A DNA stretch of 64,000 nucleotides from Helicobacteraceae bacterium (GTDB lineage: Bacteria > Campylobacterota > Campylobacteria > Campylobacterales > Helicobacteraceae). The stretch is from assembly GCA_900766555.1 (NCBI GenBank), contig CAAFVR010000008.1:1-64000 (forward strand), written 5' to 3'. The notes under the pieces are model-generated. The model saw only the letters and a program-made list of their open reading frames with translations, did not search any database and had not been told where the DNA came from. Shown here piece after piece: positions 16,764 to 24,776 of this stretch (its first letter is position 1; each line of letters begins with the position of its first letter). The translations under genes and the position numbers were made by a program.

Positions 16764-18053
16764 ATGGCATATATAGAACTCGAAAAAATCTTTAAAGATG
16801 AATTTAGCAATGCTGATTTTACCAACTATATTTCGAAGTTGAAATATAGTGAGGGCACTATCAAATCGGATCTAGCAACCTTTATAGCTCCAAATATTTT
16901 TATAGAAAATTGGATTAAAACTAAATTTCACAAAAAAATTGCCCTGATATTACAAACGCATCTAAATATCACACCAGAAATTAAAATAATCTCTGAAATA
17001 AATAAAAAGGGCGTTAAAAGTATCAAACAAATTGTGCATAAGGCCGGATCTAGCCTAAATCCTAGCTTTATTTTCAGCTCTTTTGTGGTGGGTAAATCAA
17101 ATGAATTTGCTTATAAAATCGCTCAAGCGGTGGCTAGTGATCAAAGCATTGCTTATAATCCTGTACTTTTCTATGGAAAAACTGGGCTTGGTAAAACTCA
17201 TCTATTAAATGCTATAGGTAATGTCGCTAAAAATAATGATAAAAATATAATTTATATAACTTCTGAGCAATTTTTAAATGACTTTATCTTGCATTTGCAA
17301 AACAATAGCACGCAAAAATTCCGTGAAAAATACAGATCTTGTGATTATTTGCTAATTGATGACATACAATTTTTTGGTGGAAAACAACAGGTTCAAGAAG
17401 AATTTTTTCACACATTTAATGAATTAGTCTCAAAAAATAAACAAATAATATTAACTTCTGATAAAAATGTAAGTCAAATCGCAGGGCTTGAAATGCGACT
17501 TAAATCTCGTTTCAACGGCGGGTTAAATGTTGATATAAAACCACCAGAACTTGATACAAAAATTAAGATAATAAAGCAAAAATGCGTATTAAATCACATA
17601 CAAATAGATGCTGAAATTATTGAATTTATAGCTACAAATGTGGGCGAAAATATACGAGAAATTGAGGGTTTAATAATAAAATTAAATGCTCAAAGTTCGA
17701 TACTTGGCACTCCAATTACAAAAAGCATGGCAGAAAATGCAATTAGAGATGACAAAAGAGCTGTGACTAAAAATATAAGCGTTGAGAAAATAATTGCACT
17801 TGTAGCTCATGAATTAAATGTAAAACCAAGTGAAATAGCCTCAAAAAATAAAAATAAAGATTTAACAAAAGCAAGATACATTGCCATATATCTATGTCGG
17901 ATCTTAATACCAAATTCAATGTCAATGATAGCCGCGCAATTTAATATGAAAAATCACAGCTCAATTAGCAAAGCTTTTAAAACAATAAATGAAAAAATAA
18001 TCCAAGATAGAAGCTTGAAATTAATAATAGATGAACTCAAAAATAAAATATAG
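16764..18053 (+). CDS. dnaA: Chromosomal replication initiator DnaA
   Basis: DnaA binds origin DnaA boxes and opens the duplex. The 429-residue protein has the N-terminal DnaB-interacting domain (1 to about 75), a short linker, AAA+ domain with Walker A GKTGLGKTH (138-146) and Walker B LLIDDIQF, and a C-terminal helix-turn-helix with KNHSSISKA as the box-recognition signature. Only about 50 bp separate it from divergent ruvC, with TACAAT (16742-16747) as a plausible -10. Confidence 0.98.
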   Translation: MAYIELEKIFKDEFSNADFTNYISKLKYSEGTIKSDLATFIAPNIFIENWIKTKFHKKIALILQTHLNITPEIKIISEINKKGVKSIKQIVHKAGSSLNPSFIFSSFVVGKSNEFAYKIAQAVASDQSIAYNPVLFYGKTGLGKTHLLNAIGNVAKNNDKNIIYITSEQFLNDFILHLQNNSTQKFREKYRSCDYLLIDDIQFFGGKQQVQEEFFHTFNELVSKNKQIILTSDKNVSQIAGLEMRLKSRFNGGLNVDIKPPELDTKIKIIKQKCVLNHIQIDAEIIEFIATNVGENIREIEGLIIKLNAQSSILGTPITKSMAENAIRDDKRAVTKNISVEKIIALVAHELNVKPSEIASKNKNKDLTKARYIAIYLCRILIPNSMSMIAAQFNMKNHSSISKAFKTINEKIIQDRSLKLIIDELKNKI

Positions 18054-18221
18054 TAACGATATATTCACAATTATTGTGAATTATAAAAATGCAAAAATGC
18101 CAAAAAATAGAGCTTTATAAGGCATAAAAATCTAATTTCACAAAAGCACAGTCCATACTAATACTTATAAGATTAAAACTATCAATTTGTTATAATAAAA
18201 GTTCGCAAAACAAGGAACATT
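18054..18221. other. oriC: Probable chromosomal origin oriC (dnaA-dnaN intergenic)
   Basis: This 168-bp very AT-rich interval holds three copies of TTCAC, the DnaA-box core reported for epsilonproteobacteria. Two lie in a perfect inverted repeat, ATTCACAAT and ATTGTGAAT (18063-18081, 1-bp spacer), and one is at 18137-18141. A long AT-rich stretch between and after them could act as the unwinding element. In C. jejuni the origin maps to the same interval. The dnaN promoter is at its right edge. Confidence 0.7.
18191..18196 (+). promoter_or_regulatory. -10 element of the dnaN promoter
   Basis: A perfect TATAAT preceded by TTGT occurs 26 bp before the dnaN start. No good -35 is visible, which is normal for this group. 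An AAGGA ribosome binding site lies at 18212-18216. Confidence 0.6.
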
Positions 18222-19313
18222 ATGAAATTCACAATCAAGAAAATTGACTTTGAAATTGCTCTCAATAATCTTCAATCTTTTCTAGATAAAAAAGATCATC
18301 AAATAACTTCAAATGTACATTTTGAGATAAATGATGAAATATTAAATCTAAAAGCAACAGATGGTGAAATAGGAATTGAAACAAAAATAAAAATATCAAA
18401 TGTTGAATCTGATATAAAAGAAATAACAGTAAATGGTAGAGAAATATTAAAAACTATAAGAGTTTTAAGGGATGAAAATATACAAATTGAAATAGAAGAT
18501 AAAAATTTAAAAATTTCTCAAGGTTCTTTTATTTCAAAAATGCAAATTTTTAATCCAGATGAATATCCGATAAATGAATATCCTAAAAATATAAATGAAA
18601 ATAGCGAGATAAAATCATTAAATATTGATAGTAAAAATTTCATAAAAAATATTAAAAAAATAATACCAGCTATAAAAATAGATAATCAAAAAATGTCTCT
18701 AAATGGTGCTCTTTTAGAAATACGCGATTACAATTTCAACTTTGTATCAACAGATACAAAAAGACTAGCAATAATTAGAGAAAAAATACAAACAACAGAA
18801 ACTCTTTATATGATAATACATAAGAGAGCATTAAGTGAAATAATAAAATTATTTAATAATAAACCTGATACAAAAATTTATAAATCAGAATCCAAATTAA
18901 TAATAGTAAGTGAAGAAACAACATTTTTTACAAAAATAATTACTGAAAAATTCCCAGAATTTGAAAGAATAATCCCAAAAGAATTTAAAATCTCACTAAA
19001 TTTACCTAAAACAAAATTATTAGAAATAATAAATAGGATTAGATCCGCATCAGAAATAATAAAATTGACATTTAAAAAAGAAAAAATCGAATTTGAAAGC
19101 GTGGTTCAAAATTCAAGTCGTAAATCAAAAGAAGAATTAGCTTTTGATACAAAATTAGAAGAAGATTTTGAAATTTGCTTTAATTCAAATTTTATAATCG
19201 ATTATATTAATCATACAAATACTGATGTAATTGAATTTTTATCTAATGATCCAAATAAACCTTTTTTACTTAAAAGTGACAATTTTCAAACAATAATTCT
19301 TCCCGTAATCTAA
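18222..19313 (+). CDS. dnaN: DNA polymerase III beta sliding clamp
   Basis: The clamp encircles DNA and tethers PolIII. The 363-residue protein has the three-domain clamp layout: MKFTIKKIDFEIALNNLQSFL at the start, NGREILKTIRVLRDENIQI in domain 1, VSTDTKRLAIIRE in domain 2, and a C-terminal FQTIILPVI, the peptide-binding-pocket end. Length is normal. Codon use is extremely AT-rich even for this window. It sits 8 bp before gyrB. Confidence 0.97.
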   Translation: MKFTIKKIDFEIALNNLQSFLDKKDHQITSNVHFEINDEILNLKATDGEIGIETKIKISNVESDIKEITVNGREILKTIRVLRDENIQIEIEDKNLKISQGSFISKMQIFNPDEYPINEYPKNINENSEIKSLNIDSKNFIKNIKKIIPAIKIDNQKMSLNGALLEIRDYNFNFVSTDTKRLAIIREKIQTTETLYMIIHKRALSEIIKLFNNKPDTKIYKSESKLIIVSEETTFFTKIITEKFPEFERIIPKEFKISLNLPKTKLLEIINRIRSASEIIKLTFKKEKIEFESVVQNSSRKSKEELAFDTKLEEDFEICFNSNFIIDYINHTNTDVIEFLSNDPNKPFLLKSDNFQTIILPVI

Positions 19314-19321
19314 GGACTTAA

Positions 19322-21634
19322 ATGAACAAATACAATGCCAGTAATATAAAAGTATTAAAAGGTCTAGAGGCCGTTAGAAAACGCCCTGGCATGTATATAG
19401 GTGATACAAATATACATGGCTTACATCATATGATATATGAAGTTGTAGATAACTCAATTGATGAAGCTATGGCAGGTTTTTGTAACAAAATAAATATCAA
19501 AATTACAAAAAATAACAGTGTAATAATCACAGATAATGGAAGAGGTATACCAGTAGATATACATGAGACAGAAAATTTACCAGCTGCAACAGTAGTTTTA
19601 ACAACATTACATGCTGGAGGTAAATTTGATAAAGATACCTATAAAGTCTCAGGCGGATTACATGGAGTTGGCGTATCTGTCGTAAATGCTCTTAGTAAAA
19701 AATTGATTATGACTATCAAAAAAAATGGAAATATCTATACTCAAGAATTTCAAAAAGGCATACCGCAAAATAATCTTGAAATAATTGGTAAAACAAAAGA
19801 AAGCGGCACTCAAATTGAGTTCATCCCAGATGATGAAATAATGGAAGTTATAGATTTTGAATTTGACACACTTTCAAAAAGATTTAAAGAGATGGCTTAT
19901 TTAAATCCAAAAATAACAATCTTTTTTGAGGATGAACGAAATTTAAAAAATGAAACATATCATTTTGATAATGGAATATCGCAATTTGTAAATGACATTA
20001 ATAAAAAAGAAAAAATCACAAAAATAATAAATTTTAAAGCCAATGATGAAGATACAGAAGTTGAAATAGCTCTGCTTTATAACACAGGATATGATGAAAA
20101 ACTCTTAAGCTTTGTAAATAATATCAATACAAAAGATGGTGGAACTCACGAAACAGGCTTTAGATCCGGTCTGAGTCGCGCTATTTTAAATTACATTGAG
20201 CAAAATGCAAATGCTAGAGAAAAAGATGCAAAAATAATTGGTGATGATGTAAGAGAAGGTCTTTGTGCCATCGTATCGATTAAAATTATGGAACCACAAT
20301 TTGAGGGTCAAACAAAAGCAAAGCTTGGAAGCTCATTTGTAAAACCAATAATTCAGCGTCTAACATATGAAAAAATATCTAAATTTTTAGAAGAAAATCC
20401 AATTGATGCCCGCGCAATAATTACAAAAGTATTGCAAGCCTCAAAAGGCAGAGAAGCTGCTAAAAAAGCAAGAGAATTAGTGCGTAAAAATGACAAAATG
20501 TTTGTCGGCACATTGCCAGGTAAATTAGCAGATTGTCAAAGTAAAAATCCTGAAGAATCAGAAATATACCTAGTTGAGGGTGACTCAGCTGGTGGATCCG
20601 CTAAACAAGGACGTGACAGAGCCTTTCAAGCGATATTGCCACTAAGAGGTAAAATTTTAAATGTTGAAAAATCAAATATCAATAAAATTTTAAAATCTGA
20701 TGAAATAAAAAATATGATCACTGCCTTTGGTTGCGGCATCGGTAATGAATTTAATATTGATAGATTGCGATATCACAAAATAATTATTATGACGGATGCT
20801 GATGTTGATGGTAGTCATATACAAACACTTTTGATGACATTTTTTTATAGATATTTGAAACCACTTGTCACAAATGGGCATGTTTATATTGCTCAACCAC
20901 CTTTATATCGTTTCAAAAAAGGTAAAAAGGAAATATATTTAAAAGATGACAAAATTTTAAATGAATATCTAATATTAAATGGAATTGAAAATTTCGAAAT
21001 TAACGGCATTGGTAATAATGAATTAATTGAAATTTTAAAATATATTTCTCATTACAGAAATTTATTAAAAGAATTGCAAAAAAAATATCCATTAATAGAA
21101 TTAATAGATTTTCTAGTTAAAAATCAACATCTTTTATCTCTTAATTTTGAAGATATTTTTAATAATATGAAAGATTATTTGATTTCAAAAGATTTAAATA
21201 TTTTAAGTCAAAATAAAGGCTCAGATTATATTTCTTTTTATATCCAGACTAAAACGGGATTAATGCAAGCCTCAATTGATAAAGATTTATTTGAAAATAA
21301 TTTCTTCAAAGAAGCCTGCATTACTTATAACAAAATTTTAGAACGAGATTTAGATATTTTAAATCAAAAAGATCCAATAAATTTTTTAGAAGAAGTCGAA
21401 GAATCTGCAAAAAAAGGCGCTTATATTCAGCGTTATAAAGGTCTTGGTGAAATGAATGCGGACCAACTTTGGGAAACAACTATGAATATATCAAATAGAA
21501 CATTACTCAAAGTCAAAATGGAAGATGAAGAAGATGCGGATTCAATTTTTACGCTTTTTATGGGTGATGAAGTTGAGCCAAGGCGAGCTTATATACAAGA
21601 AAATGCTAAAAATGTAAAAAATCTAGATGTTTAG
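19322..21634 (+). CDS. gyrB: DNA gyrase subunit B
   Basis: GyrB is the ATPase half of DNA gyrase. The 770-residue protein has the GHKL ATP site EVVDNSIDEAMAG and TDNGRGIPVDIH, TLHAGGKFD and GGLHGVGVSVVNALS. The Toprim segment is LVEGDSAGGSAKQGRDR, with IIIMTDADVDGSHI, and the C-terminal QRYKGLGEMNADQLWET is also present. It follows dnaN immediately, and its stop overlaps that of the convergent tonB-like gene. Confidence 0.98.
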   Translation: MNKYNASNIKVLKGLEAVRKRPGMYIGDTNIHGLHHMIYEVVDNSIDEAMAGFCNKINIKITKNNSVIITDNGRGIPVDIHETENLPAATVVLTTLHAGGKFDKDTYKVSGGLHGVGVSVVNALSKKLIMTIKKNGNIYTQEFQKGIPQNNLEIIGKTKESGTQIEFIPDDEIMEVIDFEFDTLSKRFKEMAYLNPKITIFFEDERNLKNETYHFDNGISQFVNDINKKEKITKIINFKANDEDTEVEIALLYNTGYDEKLLSFVNNINTKDGGTHETGFRSGLSRAILNYIEQNANAREKDAKIIGDDVREGLCAIVSIKIMEPQFEGQTKAKLGSSFVKPIIQRLTYEKISKFLEENPIDARAIITKVLQASKGREAAKKARELVRKNDKMFVGTLPGKLADCQSKNPEESEIYLVEGDSAGGSAKQGRDRAFQAILPLRGKILNVEKSNINKILKSDEIKNMITAFGCGIGNEFNIDRLRYHKIIIMTDADVDGSHIQTLLMTFFYRYLKPLVTNGHVYIAQPPLYRFKKGKKEIYLKDDKILNEYLILNGIENFEINGIGNNELIEILKYISHYRNLLKELQKKYPLIELIDFLVKNQHLLSLNFEDIFNNMKDYLISKDLNILSQNKGSDYISFYIQTKTGLMQASIDKDLFENNFFKEACITYNKILERDLDILNQKDPINFLEEVEESAKKGAYIQRYKGLGEMNADQLWETTMNISNRTLLKVKMEDEEDADSIFTLFMGDEVEPRRAYIQENAKNVKNLDV

Positions 21635-22386
21635 CGTATAAATGCATAATTTACTCTAACTCGAATTAATGTTGTAACTTTTGGATATGGATAATCTTTA
21701 TAAGCGATTTTGATTGTCTCAAGACTTTGATTATCTAGACTATTTAATCCTGAGCTTGTAATTATCTTTAAATCGCTTATATCTCCATTTGGATGCAAAT
21801 TAAATTCAACTACATTAATACCGCTTTGCTCAAAATATATTGCCAATTTTGGATATGTGAGATAGCTTTGTGTTATCCTGCCTATATTTCTTAAATTATT
21901 TGTTATATAGTCTTTTTCTTCCGTGCCAAAATCGCCAAATTTTTCACCATACAGATCTGATATTTCATTATAAATTTTGTTATTTTGGAGCGAATTTTTA
22001 TATTGTGGATTATTATTAATTTGATTTTCAAAAACTAAATTATCAAAATTTAAATTACTTGGAAGAAATTTTTCACTTTCATTTTTTGAATTATCTACTT
22101 TTTTAGATTTTTCAAGAATTTTATTTGTTTCAATATTTTTTGATATTGTTTTTTTAGGTATAGATAATGAATTTTTCGCCAGATCCGATATGGGTATAGA
22201 TCCATCTGTATTTTTTGTTATATCTTGGCTTGTACCCTTTTTTAGCTTTAATATTTTTACTTTTGCTACATTATTTTTAGATTGATCTTTTAAATTTTTT
22301 ATGAGAAAAAATATGCCAAAAATTAAAAAGATATGAACGCAAATTGATATTGCAAATGATATTGCAAATCTTTTATTTGACTTCAT
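21631..22386 (-). CDS. TonB-like energy transducer
   Basis: The 251-residue protein has an N-terminal membrane anchor (about residues 8-30, AISFAISICVHIFLIFGIFFLI) with the SxxxH-type histidine seen in TonB anchors. A long polar periplasmic linker rich in Lys, Asn and Ser follows. The C-terminal TonB domain includes YPKLAIYFEQSGINVVEFNLHPNGDI and a terminal VRVNYAF strand. No exbB or exbD is adjacent, and it shares its operon with fliO-like and fliN genes, so it may serve something other than siderophore uptake. Confidence 0.75.
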   Translation of the reverse strand: MKSNKRFAISFAISICVHIFLIFGIFFLIKNLKDQSKNNVAKVKILKLKKGTSQDITKNTDGSIPISDLAKNSLSIPKKTISKNIETNKILEKSKKVDNSKNESEKFLPSNLNFDNLVFENQINNNPQYKNSLQNNKIYNEISDLYGEKFGDFGTEEKDYITNNLRNIGRITQSYLTYPKLAIYFEQSGINVVEFNLHPNGDISDLKIITSSGLNSLDNQSLETIKIAYKDYPYPKVTTLIRVRVNYAFIR

Positions 22387-23074
22387 CTTTAGTTTCTTTT
22401 TTAGCTCTCACTCGCCTTTTTTTAGGCTTTTCTATTGATTTTTCAATCGGATCTGGAGCGGGAGGAGGTATTAAAATATCGCTTTGTTTTGTTTCACTTA
22501 ATATTAAATTGCCATTTGGATGAATTAATATTTCATAGACTTTATTTTTCATATTAACTACTAGGATTGAGCTTTTATTATCAATTGGATATTTTTTTAC
22601 AGTTAAATTATTTTTATTTTTAAAGGTTGATTTTTTCAAAAGAATAAGCGCGATAATTAGCGCTATAAAAACAAATATGATCGCAAAATATGTGTAATTA
22701 TCTAGATCTAGATTGAATTTTTTAACCAAGCTAATTTCTATATTTTTATCATTAACTTTTGGCAAAATATTAAAAGGGCCTTCATTAAATTTGATATATA
22801 AATTCCCCGCATTTGTAAAAATTAGCAAATTTTGGAGTAATGTATTTGGCTCAAATTGTCTTTTGATATTGCGTATTGAATTTACATCATCAATTTGCAA
22901 AAGCTTTATATTTTTGTCATTTAGATCTACTATTTTTATATCATTTTCGCTTATTTTTTCATCAAAAACGAGGGTAATTTTTGCAATCTCACTATTATTT
23001 GTGACCTTTAAATCCACTAATTTTTTGGCAAAAATTGGAGATAAAAATATAGCGATAATCCAAAAAAATCTCAT
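22373..23074 (-). CDS. FliO-like flagellar export membrane protein
   Basis: The 233-residue protein has a signal peptide, a periplasmic beta-rich part (about 17-115) resembling an AMIN-type domain, one membrane helix (about 127-147, FAIIFVFIALIIALILLKK), and a short cytoplasmic domain. That domain (KYPIDNKSSILVVNMKNKVYEIL) resembles the FliO C-terminal domain. A Lys/Arg/Pro-rich tail ends it. It overlaps fliN by 4 bp; C. jejuni has a transmembrane protein in the same place next to fliN. The FliO name is inferred from topology and context. Confidence 0.55.
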   Translation of the reverse strand: MRFFWIIAIFLSPIFAKKLVDLKVTNNSEIAKITLVFDEKISENDIKIVDLNDKNIKLLQIDDVNSIRNIKRQFEPNTLLQNLLIFTNAGNLYIKFNEGPFNILPKVNDKNIEISLVKKFNLDLDNYTYFAIIFVFIALIIALILLKKSTFKNKNNLTVKKYPIDNKSSILVVNMKNKVYEILIHPNGNLILSETKQSDILIPPPAPDPIEKSIEKPKKRRVRAKKETKDEVK

Positions 23075-23391
23075 GAATTTTCTTTTGTTAAATAATAAAT
23101 TATTGCATTTGAATCTAATATTTCATTAAGTCTAATGGCCAAGTTTTTTTCATATACAATGACTTCACCTTTACCAATTGTGCGTTCATTTATATTTATA
23201 TCAACGCTTTCTCCAGCTGGCTTATTTAGATTTATAACAGACCCTATTTTGAGATTTAAAATGTCTTTTAAAAGCAAATTTGTATTACCTAAATTGGCGC
23301 TAAAAGATACTTCAACATCTAATAAATTTTGATATTTATTAGTCATTTGCTTTAAATATTCGGTGATATTTGGCTCTATTTTCTCACTCAT
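23071..23391 (-). CDS. fliN: Flagellar motor switch protein FliN
   Basis: FliN forms the lower C-ring that binds CheY-P and the export ATPase complex. The 106-residue protein consists mainly of one SpoA domain: LDVEVSFSANLGNTNLLLKDILNLKIGSVINLNKPAGE and a following INERTIGKGEVIVYEKNLAIRL. Length and motifs are typical of FliN rather than the larger FliY. Its start lies 8 bp from the AsmA-like gene end. Confidence 0.92.
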   Translation of the reverse strand: MSEKIEPNITEYLKQMTNKYQNLLDVEVSFSANLGNTNLLLKDILNLKIGSVINLNKPAGESVDININERTIGKGEVIVYEKNLAIRLNEILDSNAIIYYLTKENS

Positions 23392-23399
23392 TAAAATCC

Positions 23400-24776
23400 T
23401 TATCTCAATCTATCGAGCTTTAAGATATTGCGCAATTCAAAATTTATTTTAGGTGAATTGATTTTACCACTTAAATTAAATTTAATTTCGCTAGATCCGA
23501 TACCAAGAATTAATGGCAGAGATATATTTTGATTTTCCATGCTATATGTCGCATTTGATGTTTTGATATTGAAATTATCATTTCTAATAACAGTGCTAAA
23601 AGTTACATTATCTTTATTGAAATGCATTTCTAGTGGATTTTTAGGGAAATTTTCCTTTGTCACATCAAAGTCACTATATTGATTTATGAGATTAAAAAAC
23701 TCATTTTTTTTCATTTTAAAATCTAAGATTTCGCCGCTAAAATTACCAGTTTTATTTTGTAAAAAATAGTTCAAATTACCATCAATTTGCCCGCTAAAAT
23801 TATCTGGGAATTTTAAAAAATTTGCAAGTTTTATTAAATTATTTTGCTGAAAATTGATTTTTAAATTATCATTATCTAGTGAAATTTCATTAAGTCCATC
23901 AAAGCTAATTGTCGCAAAATCAAGCAGTTTTTTATCTTTAAAATTTGTACTAAATTTCCCTGATCCAAAGATTAGAAAATCATTTTTTGCAAGATTATTT
24001 AAAGCCTTAACGCTAGGTATTGTAATTTCATAATCTAAGCTTAGATTTTCTAAATCTCCATGAATTTTTGATAAAACAAGTTCGTATAAAGGACTTTTAA
24101 GTACTCCATTTGCAACTAATTTGGAATTAATAATTGGTCCAGAAATTTCGCCTTTTATATTTGATTGGGCTATTTCTTTAAAGATTTTTGATGACTTTAA
24201 ATTGCCCTTAAAAATTTTTATAAATAAATTTCCATTGATTACAGAATTAGTTTGTTTGATATCCAAATCAATGTTCAAATCTCCATTTATAAACGGATCT
24301 AGCGGCAAAATATTTGCAAATGAATTTGTTTTAATACGCCTAGATTTTAGGGATAAATCCATGAGGTCAAAATTAACTATATTTGACAAAATTATTGTCT
24401 CGCCCTCGCCAAAATTTGTTCTAAGATCTAGTTTAAAATCTTTAAATTTGCCTCTTATTAGAGCTAGTCCATTAATTTTATTGCGAAAACTTATGCTTTT
24501 GAAAAATACTTTTAAATCTAATTCTTGATTTAGCAGACTAAAATTTCCTTTGATATCAAATTGCATTAAATCTTTGTAAATTAATGTGGCATTTATCTTG
24601 TCATTATTTAGCTTGAAATCTTTAAGAACTAGATCTTTAGAATAATTTTCTTGAATATATTTTTCAATTATTGGGCGACTAATTTCATTTCCAGCTGATG
24701 TAAAAGCAAGTGCGTAAGTTAGTGTAAAAAGTAAGATTATGATTATTGCAATAAATGCTATTAATTTTTTAAACAT
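23400..24776 (-). CDS. AsmA/TamB-like membrane-anchored protein
   Basis: The product has 458 residues with an N-terminal membrane anchor (about 5-28) and then a long run of short beta strands with repeating patterns such as INGDLNIDLDIK, ISGPIINSKLVANGVLKSPL and FSGQIDGNLNYFL. This is the look of AsmA/DUF748-type bridge proteins thought to shuttle lipids between membranes. It overlaps the ccsBA end by 16 bp. No domain is certain, and the role is inferred from architecture only. Confidence 0.55.
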   Translation of the reverse strand: MFKKLIAFIAIIIILLFTLTYALAFTSAGNEISRPIIEKYIQENYSKDLVLKDFKLNNDKINATLIYKDLMQFDIKGNFSLLNQELDLKVFFKSISFRNKINGLALIRGKFKDFKLDLRTNFGEGETIILSNIVNFDLMDLSLKSRRIKTNSFANILPLDPFINGDLNIDLDIKQTNSVINGNLFIKIFKGNLKSSKIFKEIAQSNIKGEISGPIINSKLVANGVLKSPLYELVLSKIHGDLENLSLDYEITIPSVKALNNLAKNDFLIFGSGKFSTNFKDKKLLDFATISFDGLNEISLDNDNLKINFQQNNLIKLANFLKFPDNFSGQIDGNLNYFLQNKTGNFSGEILDFKMKKNEFFNLINQYSDFDVTKENFPKNPLEMHFNKDNVTFSTVIRNDNFNIKTSNATYSMENQNISLPLILGIGSSEIKFNLSGKINSPKINFELRNILKLDRLR

